Origin: Pedobacter steynii
GTDB lineage: Bacteria; Bacteroidota; Bacteroidia; Sphingobacteriales; Sphingobacteriaceae
NCBI RefSeq assembly: GCF_900103665.1
Contig: NZ_FNGY01000001.1
Span: forward strand, 186,001 to 250,000
Reading direction: 5' to 3'
Length of the DNA: 64,000 nucleotides
Shown here piece after piece: positions 16,664 through 25,426 of this stretch. The position numbers were made by a program, and so were the translations under genes. Every line of letters begins with the position of its first letter. Positions within the stretch are counted from its first letter, which is position 1. Under the pieces are notes generated by a model. It worked only from the letters and a program-made list of their open reading frames with translations. It did no database searches and had not been told where the DNA came from.

Positions 16664-17317
16664 TTAATAGTTGTTGTCTAAAATGGTTAGGACCAGTTGC
16701 TCCGCGAGTTGAGGATTTTTTTGTACAATGGCTGCGGCCAATGATTCATGTAAATGCTGACTATTGGCGAAATTTTTAATGTCTTCCGCATCCCGGAGGG
16801 AGAAGAAGTTGCGCATCACCGTACTGAAATTTTCATACAGATCAGAAAGGACATGATTACCTGAAGATTTTGCGATGCTGATGTGAAAGGCAATGTCTGC
16901 TTCTGCACATTTCTTTTGCTGATTCCCCTCAATGGCTTTCCTGCGCTGTTGTAGGTGTTCCTGCATCATCAGGATGTCCTGATCACAGCGATGTTGACAG
17001 GCCAGCCTGACGATTTCCTTCTCCAATAAAGAACGCACGCTGTTGATCTCTTCAAAATCAGCCCTCTTTAAACGTTGGGAAAGTGTTTCATCCTTGATTT
17101 TCGAGGCAACAAAAGTACCCGAACCCTGCTGGACCTTCAGAATTCCGGAGATGGCGAGTGTTTTTATGGCTTCACGGATGCTGGAACGCCCCACATCATA
17201 AAGTGCCATGAGTTCCGGTTCAGCAGGGATCTTTTCTCCCTTTTTCAATTTCCCGGAAGCGATATCTTTTTGGATTCCAATAATGACTTTATCGGAAAGT
17301 TTTATAGTTGTTTTCAT
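16664..17317 (-). CDS. GntR family (FadR subfamily) transcriptional regulator
   Basis: A 217-residue repressor. The N-terminal winged helix (residues ~8-72) contains GKLKKGEKIPAEPELMALYDVGRSSIREAIKTL and the wing GILKVQQGSGTFV. The C-terminal FCD domain (residues ~85-210) has the expected helices with metal-binding-type His residues (ADIAFHISIAKSSGNHVL and HLHESLAAAI). It is first in an operon with a TauE/SafE permease and DUF1634. Two identical-arm palindromes flank its promoter, so autorepression relieved by a small anion or acid is likely. Confidence 0.93.
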   Translation of the reverse strand: MKTTIKLSDKVIIGIQKDIASGKLKKGEKIPAEPELMALYDVGRSSIREAIKTLAISGILKVQQGSGTFVASKIKDETLSQRLKRADFEEINSVRSLLEKEIVRLACQHRCDQDILMMQEHLQQRRKAIEGNQQKKCAEADIAFHISIAKSSGNHVLSDLYENFSTVMRNFFSLRDAEDIKNFANSQHLHESLAAAIVQKNPQLAEQLVLTILDNNY

Positions 17318-17321
17318 ATTT

Positions 17322-17336
17322 AAACATCAGATGTTT
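17322..17336. promoter_or_regulatory. GntR operator, promoter-proximal palindrome
   Basis: AAACATCAGATGTTT is a perfect palindrome around A17329, 5 bp before the GntR start codon at 17317. The same 7-bp arms recur at 17357-17371, 35 bp away centre to centre. FadR-type GntR proteins bind short palindromes of this kind as dimers. Confidence 0.8.
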
Positions 17337-17344
17337 CAAAGGTA
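17337..17344 (-). promoter_or_regulatory. -7 promoter box of the GntR operon, between the two operators
   Basis: On the minus strand TACCTTTG matches TAnnTTTG exactly. It directly abuts the proximal palindrome (over the start site) and lies 12 bp from the distal one (over the -33 region), so bound repressor would cover the whole promoter. Confidence 0.7.
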
Positions 17345-17356
17345 ACGGCTGATCTT

Positions 17357-17371
17357 AAACATCTGATGTTT
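17357..17371. promoter_or_regulatory. GntR operator, distal palindrome
   Basis: AAACATCTGATGTTT is a perfect palindrome around T17364, with the same arms as the site at 17322-17336. Confidence 0.8.
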
Positions 17372-17446
17372 GTATTGATTTTATGACATTTTTATTAGCG
17401 TTTCTCTATTTCAGCGATGGAAAGGCTGGTTGCTTATATGATATAG

Positions 17447-18925
17447 TTAAAATGGGTACTTTAGTTCCTCCTGCCTGACGATGCGGGTTCTCTTTCTCAT
17501 TTTTCCTTTGATCATCTTATGATGTGTTTCGGCGATCCTGTCTCCATCCATATCCCTGATTTCATAGTATTCTACCAGCGTTAGCCTATGATTGATCCAT
17601 TTGTATTTTTCAGCGCCCCAGTTTCCCGCACCATTGCGCCAGGCGGCGAAAATAGTTTTGCTTTTTACATTGACATCAGGTTGTAATAAACCAGATAGTT
17701 TTGCATGATAATCGAACTGTTTTGTTTTCGGATTATACAGGTAGTAATTATTGCCATTGTTCGGCCCTGCACCTCCGGAATGTGAATAGATTTGCAAATC
17801 AGGATAACCATCGAAGTTGACATCAACGGGATGAATGATCTGAATCGTATCGGTTACCAGACCCGGTTCTTTAATCACCTGTATCAATTTTTTGTTTTTA
17901 TAGATCTTTATTCCTAAAATGATACCCGCGGCATCTGGACGATACTCGTCTTCCGAGTGTAAATTATACTTTATCTGAAACTGCAGGTCGTTTATGGTTT
18001 GAAATTTCTGTTTTCCAATCCATAAATCATCAATGTATATCCTTCCTGGAGTGATCTGACCATCAATTGAAATATGCTCTCCCCAATACCATTCGTCAGT
18101 TTCCTTCGTAATGGCAATAAAATCACCTGCGTGAAGACTTTTTAACGGATTGCTTCCCAGCGGTCCGGTATGGAATTTAACTTCAAGTGGAAGGTATAAG
18201 AAAGACTGATATGCTTTTGCTTCTTTAAGTTTAAATGTGCTAAAAGCTTGTTTATAAGTCAGGTGTTTTGTTGCGGTCCTATAACCAAAATCTCCTAAAG
18301 GATAGCTGTAATAAGTACTTGAATCTACCTTTACAGAATCAGATATAAGCTCAAATTTCTTTGATTTGAGTATAAACAGATTTTTATCTGAGTAGAAATT
18401 GCTGTCACTTAGTTTATACCTGTAACTGTCGTCTGAGGAGTAATCGTCAAATGCCTGATTCCATATAAAACCATTGTTGAAGAATGGCCGGACAGGATTC
18501 CAGTAGTTTCTTTTTTTTCCTATATAGAGCTCCATTCCTACAAATTTTCTAATCAGGGAATCACTGTAAGTGATGTGGAAGTTATCCGGGGAATGTTTAT
18601 TTAGCCAAACCATTTGAAGAGGGGGATGCTCCCCGCTATCCGGGTCGTTTTTACTGATAACCACTACATATTTGACACCGATAGCAGTATCTAAAAGCGG
18701 TTTGTACTGGTAATTGTAAAAAGTGCTGATGTTTAAATTTGGATTGGTATTTTGTTGATTATAGGGACGAAAGTAAGCGTTTATAAAAGCGCTGTCCGTC
18801 CGGTCATCAACTTTGTAAATTCCGGTCTTTACCTGTGCACTTACTAAAGAACTGAAGAGGAAGAGGAGTAGCGATAAACTAATTTTACCAATGAAAACCG
18901 GAAAGGAAGATTTAAGCAGGAACAT
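17447..18925 (-). CDS. exported protein with C-terminal XAC2610-like domain
   Basis: A 492-residue protein with a signal peptide (SLLLFLFSSLVSAQ). The middle is beta-rich without recognised motifs. The C-terminal 160 residues resemble the XAC2610-related family: VDVNFDGYPDLQIYSHSGG, NYYLYNPKTKQFDYHAKLSGLL, a glycine/asparagine turn and KYKWINHRLTLVEYYEI. The DxNxDGxxD motif can bind calcium. The family is found in the periplasm or secreted and has no settled function. The gene stands alone. Confidence 0.75.
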   Translation of the reverse strand: MFLLKSSFPVFIGKISLSLLLFLFSSLVSAQVKTGIYKVDDRTDSAFINAYFRPYNQQNTNPNLNISTFYNYQYKPLLDTAIGVKYVVVISKNDPDSGEHPPLQMVWLNKHSPDNFHITYSDSLIRKFVGMELYIGKKRNYWNPVRPFFNNGFIWNQAFDDYSSDDSYRYKLSDSNFYSDKNLFILKSKKFELISDSVKVDSSTYYSYPLGDFGYRTATKHLTYKQAFSTFKLKEAKAYQSFLYLPLEVKFHTGPLGSNPLKSLHAGDFIAITKETDEWYWGEHISIDGQITPGRIYIDDLWIGKQKFQTINDLQFQIKYNLHSEDEYRPDAAGIILGIKIYKNKKLIQVIKEPGLVTDTIQIIHPVDVNFDGYPDLQIYSHSGGAGPNNGNNYYLYNPKTKQFDYHAKLSGLLQPDVNVKSKTIFAAWRNGAGNWGAEKYKWINHRLTLVEYYEIRDMDGDRIAETHHKMIKGKMRKRTRIVRQEELKYPF

Positions 18926-18990
18926 AGAAAGGGAACAGTATCAAATTTGAAACTGTAAAGATAATAGAAGAATTACGGGCATTCTATTAA

Positions 18991-19242
18991 TTACTTCTTT
19001 TTGTCTTTCTCTTCCTTTTTAGGCGCAATTCCTCTATCTACATTTAAGGTGTACGCGGATTCCGAAGCATCGAAAGCCTGTTTCAAGATCTGGGTATTCG
19101 GCCGCTCATTTCCTTCGGGAAGGTCAAATTTTTCATCGATGCCATTAGAATGAATATCTTTTTGGCTTTGCTGATCCTCCGATTCTGAGTTTACAGCGTC
19201 ATCTAGCGGAACATTGTCTTCTGGATTTATAGGCGTAGTCAT
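18991..19242 (-). CDS. small acidic, probably disordered hypothetical protein
   Basis: An 83-residue protein starting MTTPINPEDN at 19242; an in-frame start at 19359 would run into the neighbouring gene's end and add an unlikely leader. It is rich in Asp, Glu, Ser, Asn and Lys with no hydrophobic core (NSESEDQQSQKD, ending KKEEKDKKK). Such short low-complexity proteins are common in Pedobacter-like genomes. No function is inferred. Confidence 0.6.
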   Translation of the reverse strand: MTTPINPEDNVPLDDAVNSESEDQQSQKDIHSNGIDEKFDLPEGNERPNTQILKQAFDASESAYTLNVDRGIAPKKEEKDKKK

Positions 19243-19318
19243 GGCTTTTGCTTTAAATATATATGGGTAACAAATTATTGCATTGCTTGTTTCAGAAATA
19301 AATAGGATGCGGTACGGC

Positions 19319-19753
19319 TTATTCAGACTCAGGCCAATGGAATACAAGCAGGAAACCATCAGGATCTCTTACATATATTGCCTTAAACCCGTAAGAAGTT
19401 GTGGAGGGCTCCTGTACATCAACTCCATTTGAAGACAGATAGGTGTATACCTTATCGAGCTCTTTGCAGCCAAAATAGATCGACATGTCATGTCTGTCAA
19501 GCCAGGCATTTGCGGTAATTGGTTTCGGACAGCTCTTTTCGCCCCTGGGCTCTAACATAAGCTCAATTCCATTTAGCCGAAGTAAGGCCCATTGGAAATC
19601 ATCTTTTCGTTCCGGTTTATGATCAGTTTGTACCAGGTCAAAACCCAGTAAATCGCGGTAAAAGCGAACCGATGCAGGCATATTAAAAACAGACAATAAA
19701 GGGGCCGATCCCTCAAGGTTAATCGGTTTGGCTGGGTTGTTCGTATTTGACAT
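19319..19753 (-). CDS. VOC (glyoxalase/bleomycin-resistance) family protein
   Basis: A 144-residue protein with paired beta-alpha-beta-beta-beta modules: APLLSVFNMPASVRFYRDLLGFDL at the start and GVDVQEPSTTSYGFKAIYVRDPDGFLLVFH at the end. The DPDGFxLVFH ending carries a typical metal-ligand or equivalent position. The family covers metal-dependent lyases, isomerases and antibiotic-binding proteins. Length fits single-domain bleomycin-resistance-like proteins. The ligand is unknown. Confidence 0.88.
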   Translation of the reverse strand: MSNTNNPAKPINLEGSAPLLSVFNMPASVRFYRDLLGFDLVQTDHKPERKDDFQWALLRLNGIELMLEPRGEKSCPKPITANAWLDRHDMSIYFGCKELDKVYTYLSSNGVDVQEPSTTSYGFKAIYVRDPDGFLLVFHWPESE

Positions 19754-19921
19754 AGTAGTTCTCCTTATATCTTAACCATCTTGATGAGCATAAGTTAGTT
19801 GAATATTTATAAATTACGAAACAGTATTCAGAATTTCAGTTAATACCTGTCTGTGACATTGCGTTAAGGGAATATTCCTAATTTAGGCGCTCAACAGGGA
19901 TACGATAAAATAAAAAGAATC

Positions 19922-20578
19922 ATGAGAATTAAGGAATTACATCTGCTGACGAATAATTTAAAGGATACCGCTCAATTTTATACTCAGGTGCTTGGCGCTA
20001 CAGTAAAAGGAGAAAATGAGCAGGAGATTTCACTTTTATTGGGAGAAACGCTGATTTCTTTTCAAAATTCCCCGGAAGAAAATCCTGTTTACCACCTTGC
20101 TTTTGATATTCCAGGGAATAAACTGGAGGAGGCCTATCACTGGTTAAAACAGAGAACAACGATCTTACCGGTAACTGCAGAGACTGAATTCTCCGATTTC
20201 CAGCTATGGAATGCAAAGTCCTTTTATTTCTATGATAACAATGGAAACCTTCTGGAACTGATTTGTCGTTATGATCTTGACAATAATTCGGATCTTATTT
20301 TTGATGGTTCCTCAATTTTGTATGTTAGTGAAATCGGACTGGTTTCTGATGATGTTCCCTTTTTAGCCGAAACGCTGATGAACAAATATGGACTAGAGGT
20401 CTATTCAAAACAACCTGCACAAGATAATTTTACAGCGTTGGGGGACGAAGAAGGTTTGTTAATCATTGTGAATGCGGATAGAAACTGGTTTCCCACTGAC
20501 AAGAAAGCGAAATCATTCCGGACTAAAATAGTTTTCAATACCGGAACAAACGAAGATCAGGAGCTCAGTATATCTTAA
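19922..20578 (+). CDS. VOC family protein
   Basis: A 218-residue protein. The N-terminal VOC module reads MRIKELHLLTNNLKDTAQFYTQVLGA and closes with SFYFYDNNGNLLELICR. Residues ~135-200 form a shorter second module (SEIGLVSDDVPFLAETLMNKYGLEVY). It is divergent from the other VOC gene and tail-to-tail with a histidine kinase (3-bp gap). Substrate unknown. Confidence 0.85.
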   Translation: MRIKELHLLTNNLKDTAQFYTQVLGATVKGENEQEISLLLGETLISFQNSPEENPVYHLAFDIPGNKLEEAYHWLKQRTTILPVTAETEFSDFQLWNAKSFYFYDNNGNLLELICRYDLDNNSDLIFDGSSILYVSEIGLVSDDVPFLAETLMNKYGLEVYSKQPAQDNFTALGDEEGLLIIVNADRNWFPTDKKAKSFRTKIVFNTGTNEDQELSIS

Positions 20579-20581
20579 CGG

Positions 20582-21904
20582 TCAAAGAACCCCGTGGTCG
20601 AGTGGGAGCGCTACATAAAAAGTAGTTCCTATGCCTACCTGGCTTTCAAACCAGATCTTTCCCCCCTGGGCCTGTGTATATTCCTTGCATAGGAAGAGTC
20701 CAAGTCCAATCCCTTTTTCATTGGCAGTCCCGTAGGTAGATTGCGCTTTCAGGGAGAAAATTTCCGCCTTGCTTTCTTTGGGAATCCCGTTGCCATTGTC
20801 CTGAATTTTAATCAGGCAATGTTGTTCTGATTTGCTAACGCTAAGTTGAATGAGCCCTTCTTCAGGCGTAAATTTAATCGCATTTCCGATGATGTTCCGC
20901 ACGATGAGCTGAAGCATATGTACATCTGACATGACGGCCAGTACAGGGTCGATCTGGTGGGTCAGTTTGATTTTCTTTTCTTTTGAGGCCGCTTTCTGAA
21001 TACTGATTACCGGTGCAAGCGCTTCGCTTAAGTTGTTAACTTCCAGATTTATCTTCCCGTCGTTGAGTTGAGCCTTAGACCAGGAAAGCATATTGTCCAG
21101 CATTTCCTGAGTACTGCTTACCGCATTGGTCAGCTTCCTTTCCATCATTTCTTTCTCTTCTTCAGTAAGGATATCCATTCTGAACAACTCCATATAGCTT
21201 TGAATAGAGGCCAATGGCGAACGTAGATCATGTGAAATGATAGAGAAGAATTTTGTTTTCTCATGGTTCATCCTTTCCAGCATCTGCGCTTTCGCTTCGG
21301 CAGATCTTTTTTCCTTATAATAAGCGGTCTTCAGGTAATACAGGCCCACAAATATGACGAGAATGTTGATGATATAGGTAGAGGCCATATCAATAAACAT
21401 GGCGGCATTATTGGTATAGGTGCTCTGGATATACTGTGGATTTTTGTATTCAAAAAAGAGTAGGCCAAGGCCGGTACCTAAAGAGAGGACAGACCATAAC
21501 CAATATTGTTTCCTGGGAGAAATGATCATAATCAGGAAAAAGGCAAGGGTGAAGGAGAGTAACGAAGGTCCTCTTACTCCGGCATTGAAGAAATAATTGG
21601 TGCCCAACATCAGCAAAACCATGACCGAAGAAATGATGACACTGAATTTGAGTTGCCTTTTGAAACGGGCAAGGTAATAGGTGATACAGAAACTAAGGAA
21701 TAAGATCCCAAATATCGCTGCTGCTACTTTTAACCCAGTATAATAACTGAAAGGGATGTTATATCCGACAATGACAATGGCTATGACACAGATTGCATTA
21801 AAGACCTGATTCTCCAGTTTAAACTGCCCTGGGGCGCCAATGAGAATGTAGATCACTCTTTTTAGAAGGTTAAGGAAAGGAGGGGTGCTTTCTGGTAGTA
21901 GCAT
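20582..21904 (-). CDS. membrane-bound sensor histidine kinase
   Basis: A 440-residue kinase. Six hydrophobic helices fill residues ~30-195, with no sizeable periplasmic domain. HisKA follows with the phosphoacceptor in FFSIISHDLRSPLASI (His225), then a HATPase_c domain with the N box IVRNIIGNAIKFTPEEG, G1 IKIQDNGNGIP and G2 EKGIGLGLFLCKEY. No cognate response regulator is adjacent. It is divergent from a second kinase, 86 bp apart, so the two may act together. Confidence 0.92.
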   Translation of the reverse strand: MLLPESTPPFLNLLKRVIYILIGAPGQFKLENQVFNAICVIAIVIVGYNIPFSYYTGLKVAAAIFGILFLSFCITYYLARFKRQLKFSVIISSVMVLLMLGTNYFFNAGVRGPSLLSFTLAFFLIMIISPRKQYWLWSVLSLGTGLGLLFFEYKNPQYIQSTYTNNAAMFIDMASTYIINILVIFVGLYYLKTAYYKEKRSAEAKAQMLERMNHEKTKFFSIISHDLRSPLASIQSYMELFRMDILTEEEKEMMERKLTNAVSSTQEMLDNMLSWSKAQLNDGKINLEVNNLSEALAPVISIQKAASKEKKIKLTHQIDPVLAVMSDVHMLQLIVRNIIGNAIKFTPEEGLIQLSVSKSEQHCLIKIQDNGNGIPKESKAEIFSLKAQSTYGTANEKGIGLGLFLCKEYTQAQGGKIWFESQVGIGTTFYVALPLDHGVL

Positions 21905-21990
21905 GGCGTAAAAATAAGGAAAGTATTGTAGAAAAGAATTCAGTCAGGAGTTAATGATTAAGAAATGAGTACTAATTTGATATAAATGGT

Positions 21991-23913
21991 ATGAGTCTTG
22001 TACCATTGAGTCCAGAAGATATGGAAGAAAAAAATCTACCCGCAGTTGAACGCTTAATCGCATACGAAACCGTACCAGGAATGTTTCTTGTTCTTTCAGA
22101 GCAACTAATAATCCTGACCGCCAGTAATGCTTATTTAAAAGCAAGGGGCTTGAGCAGGGCCGGAATTACCGGGCAGTTCGTGTTTGACATCTTTCCGCCT
22201 GATCCCGCAATTCCCTATGAGTTGGGCTTTGCAGGCTCTCTTCAGGAAGTACTGAGCACAGGTAAACCGCATCAGTTGCCGCTAATACGGCAGGAATTAC
22301 CCGATCAGGGAAATAAAAACTATAACAGGCAACGGTATTGGGATGTCACCCATACACCTTTCTTCAATGAGGAAGGAGAAATTCAATATATTGTTCAGCA
22401 TTGCTTTGATGTCACAGACCTGGTTCAGGCAAAAAAAGGACTGGAACAACGCGAAAAAGAGCGCTGGGCAACGGAGAAACACCTTGGTTTTCTTTTAAAT
22501 GCGATGCCTCAACAGGTTTGGACTGCTACTGCGGATGGCGTGATCAATTACGTGAACCAGATCTGTTGTTTTGATTTTGGTAAAAATGCGGAGGAGCTTA
22601 AGGCACTTGGCTGGGAAAGCTTTGTGCATCCTGAAGATCTTCCCGGCTGTTTGAATGCCTGGAAAAAAGCATTACAGACCCAGTTGGAATATATGGTAGA
22701 ATTTCGTCTGCTGATGTGGGACGGACAATATAAATGGTTCCTTGGGAAAGCCATCCCGCTGATGGAAGAGGGAAAGCTGAGGTTATGGATGGGGACGAAT
22801 ACCAATATCGACCATCAAAAAAGTAATGAACAAAAAAAAGATGAGTTTCTGTCTATTGCCAGTCATGAGCTTAAAACGCCGTTAACCACGATTAAGGCTT
22901 TCAACCAGCTCATGAAACGAACCAACGACATCGATAAATTACATGGTTTCGTGGAAAAGTCTGCCAGTAACATCTTCCGCCTGGAAAAACTCATCAGCGA
23001 CCTGCTGGATGTAACCAAAATCAATGCAGGTAAAATGAGCTATACGATAAAAGAATTTGACTTCGGGCAAATGCTGCAGGAAAGTGTGGAAAGTGTACAG
23101 TATACCTCCTCAAACCATGAATTGATATTAACCAAAATAGAAAATGTCCTTTATACAGGTGACCGCTTTAGAATTGAACAGGTCCTGAATAATTTCTTAA
23201 CCAATGCCGTTAAATACTCTCCGCGAGGAGGGAAGGTGCTGATCAATAGTAAAGTGCAATTGGATAATATCATTGTTTCTGTGCAGGATTTTGGAATTGG
23301 AATTGCCAGCAATGACCTTCAACGATTGTTTGAACGGTATTATAGGGTGGATAATTCTGCATTAAGGTTTGAAGGTCTTGGTCTGGGCTTGTTTATTTCT
23401 TCGGAGATATTGAAAGGCCATCAAGGTAGTTTTTGGCTGGAGAGTAAACTGGGAGAGGGTTCTACCTTTTATTTCAGACTCCCGCTATCGACCACCTCAT
23501 CCTTACAACCGATCATTGAAAAACATCTTTTTTATAAGGACGAGAGCATCACCGTTTCCTACAATAAACAATACCGTCGACTGGATGTAGACTGGACAGG
23601 CTTTCAGAGTTTTGAATCCGTGCAGCGGGGTGGAATGCTGCTGTTGGAGATGTTGAGGGAAAATCAATGCAATAAGATCCTGAATGATAACAGAAATGTT
23701 TTGGGCACCTGGTCTGAGGCTTCCGAATGGGCGGGCGAAGTTTGGTTTCCCATGATTGAAAAAGCAGGTCTTGAATACTTTGCATGGATCTATTCGCCGA
23801 GTGTATTCAGTCAGCTGTCTGCCAAAAAAAGTGTAGACATTGCCGTAGGGAATGTCGTTACACAGTTTTTTACAGATATCAGTTTTGCCGAAGACTGGCT
23901 CAATAACAAGTAG
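21991..23913 (+). CDS. PAS-domain histidine kinase with C-terminal STAS-like extension
   Basis: A 640-residue soluble kinase. Two PAS modules (residues ~20-150 and ~165-280, the second PAS_3-like with FVHPEDLPGCL) precede HisKA (FLSIASHELKTPLTTI, His292) and HATPase_c (N box NNFLTNAVKYSPRGG, G1 VQDFGIGI, G2 GLGLGLFISSEI), ending near residue 505. A further ~130 residues (KDESITVSYNKQYRRLDVDW, NKILNDNRNVLGTWSEASEW, YFAWIYSPSVFSQLSAKKSV) resemble stand-alone STAS/SEC14-like proteins of Bacteroidota. This appended module is unusual. No membrane segments, so it senses cytosolic signals. No response regulator is adjacent. Confidence 0.9.
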   Translation: MSLVPLSPEDMEEKNLPAVERLIAYETVPGMFLVLSEQLIILTASNAYLKARGLSRAGITGQFVFDIFPPDPAIPYELGFAGSLQEVLSTGKPHQLPLIRQELPDQGNKNYNRQRYWDVTHTPFFNEEGEIQYIVQHCFDVTDLVQAKKGLEQREKERWATEKHLGFLLNAMPQQVWTATADGVINYVNQICCFDFGKNAEELKALGWESFVHPEDLPGCLNAWKKALQTQLEYMVEFRLLMWDGQYKWFLGKAIPLMEEGKLRLWMGTNTNIDHQKSNEQKKDEFLSIASHELKTPLTTIKAFNQLMKRTNDIDKLHGFVEKSASNIFRLEKLISDLLDVTKINAGKMSYTIKEFDFGQMLQESVESVQYTSSNHELILTKIENVLYTGDRFRIEQVLNNFLTNAVKYSPRGGKVLINSKVQLDNIIVSVQDFGIGIASNDLQRLFERYYRVDNSALRFEGLGLGLFISSEILKGHQGSFWLESKLGEGSTFYFRLPLSTTSSLQPIIEKHLFYKDESITVSYNKQYRRLDVDWTGFQSFESVQRGGMLLLEMLRENQCNKILNDNRNVLGTWSEASEWAGEVWFPMIEKAGLEYFAWIYSPSVFSQLSAKKSVDIAVGNVVTQFFTDISFAEDWLNNK

Positions 23914-23914
23914 T

Positions 23915-25303
23915 TTATTCTCCGGCCAGGGACGGACTTTGAACAGAAACGTGCTTTTTAGTATAAGAAGCCAGCCAGATCAATGCCGCAAGGGCATAGA
24001 TACAAAGGACAATGATCGCCGAATTGCTGACTGAATTTCCAGGTCCTTTGGCAATGATGAATAAGGAAAGGATGGACAAGCCGATTCCTCCACCCAGAAA
24101 ATAAGAGGTAGAGGCCAGACTGGAAGCCAGACCATAATGCTTTGCCGGAATTCCCTGTACCGAAATTACTGATAGACTGGTATAACAAATGGTCATTCCA
24201 AGCCCCGAGACGCAGGCTGCAGAGCACAATAGTAAAATCAGGTTATGGTTCATCAATACGGAGCCAAGAAGGAAGCCTGCGCCACCTACCATTAGCGACA
24301 TCCCAAAAACACCTGTTTGCCATACATTTAACCTTTTCATCACTGATGGTAAAGCAAATTTAGCAAAGAGTGCAGATAAGAGACTAAAAGGAACGAGTGT
24401 TACCCCGGCCCTGGCAGCGGTAAAATGCATGTCTTTTTGTATCAGTAAGGATAGGATGAACATATATCCCGTAAAGTAAGCGCCCAGAAGAAGGAATACG
24501 CCTATGCCGGTAACCGTAGCTTTAGAGCGGAAAAGAGACATATCTATTAAAGGTTCTTTTTGTACTTTTAAGCGGTGCAGGATAATCTTTGTGCCAACAA
24601 TTACTGCTATGGTCAACGCAATCAGCATACCGTAATGTTCGCGGATCCCACCTAGTTCATGAACACCATAACTCAGCATCAATAATACAAGGACCAGTAA
24701 GAAACCGGAAATAAGGTCGGGTTTGGATTTGGATTCCTTTGCCGGATCAGCTGATAAATAATACCATGCGAGGATAATGATTGCCGTTAAAACGGGCACG
24801 TTGATGAAAAATATCCAATGCCATCCCCAAAAAGTAGTGATAATGCCACCAAGCGCGAGTCCGCTTCCTGATCCGATGGCCGCAAATGAGCTGAATATCC
24901 CGATGGCTTTTGCGCGTTCACGGGGTTCGGTAAAAGTATGGGTAACGATAGAAAATGCAGAAGGCATGATTAAAGCAGCACCGATTCCCTGAGCGGCCCG
25001 GAAAAAGGCAAGCAGCTCAAAAGATGGAGATAATCCTGCCCCTAAAGAAGTCAGCATAAATAAAACCGAGCCGGCGATAAAGATGTTCTTTTTACCAATA
25101 AGGTCAGAAAGCTTCCCTCCAATGATTAGAAAACCTCCATATAATAGAACATAGAGCGTCTGTAACCACTGCACCTTATCACTGCTTAAGCCGTAATCCG
25201 ATTGTATAGATGGAATCGCCAGATTGACAATCGCAATGTCAAGGGCTTCTACAAATATACCAACAGAGGCGATGGCAAGGATGAGGTTCTTTCTTTGAAT
25301 CAT
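23915..25303 (-). CDS. DHA2 family (14-helix) MFS drug efflux transporter
   Basis: A 462-residue major facilitator of the EmrB/QacA type. It opens with FVEALDIAIVNLAIPSIQSDYGLS, carries motif A GGKLSDLIGKKN, the 14-helix motif C-like GSGSGLALGGIITTFWGWHWIFFINVP, and about 14 hydrophobic helices. It diverges from an Lrp/AsnC regulator across a 123-bp region with an inverted repeat at 25370-25390, suggesting control by that regulator. The stop lies 1 bp from the convergent kinase gene. Confidence 0.92.
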   Translation of the reverse strand: MIQRKNLILAIASVGIFVEALDIAIVNLAIPSIQSDYGLSSDKVQWLQTLYVLLYGGFLIIGGKLSDLIGKKNIFIAGSVLFMLTSLGAGLSPSFELLAFFRAAQGIGAALIMPSAFSIVTHTFTEPRERAKAIGIFSSFAAIGSGSGLALGGIITTFWGWHWIFFINVPVLTAIIILAWYYLSADPAKESKSKPDLISGFLLVLVLLMLSYGVHELGGIREHYGMLIALTIAVIVGTKIILHRLKVQKEPLIDMSLFRSKATVTGIGVFLLLGAYFTGYMFILSLLIQKDMHFTAARAGVTLVPFSLLSALFAKFALPSVMKRLNVWQTGVFGMSLMVGGAGFLLGSVLMNHNLILLLCSAACVSGLGMTICYTSLSVISVQGIPAKHYGLASSLASTSYFLGGGIGLSILSLFIIAKGPGNSVSNSAIIVLCIYALAALIWLASYTKKHVSVQSPSLAGE

Positions 25304-25369
25304 ATAGTATAATTTTCTTACAAAGGTAAGTGGAGGGAAACAGAGTAAAAATAAGTTCCGATTATTTAG

Positions 25370-25390
25370 AACAAATGATCATTATTTGTT
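25370..25390. promoter_or_regulatory. inverted repeat between the efflux and Lrp genes, candidate operator
   Basis: Perfect 7-bp arms AACAAAT (25370-25376) and ATTTGTT (25384-25390) surround a 7-base centre. It lies in the divergent promoter region, where Lrp-family proteins typically bind AT-rich palindromes. Function is inferred from position. Confidence 0.45.
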
Positions 25391-25426
25391 ATTTTCACAG
25401 AACAAACGTAATTTTTGATCTTAGAT

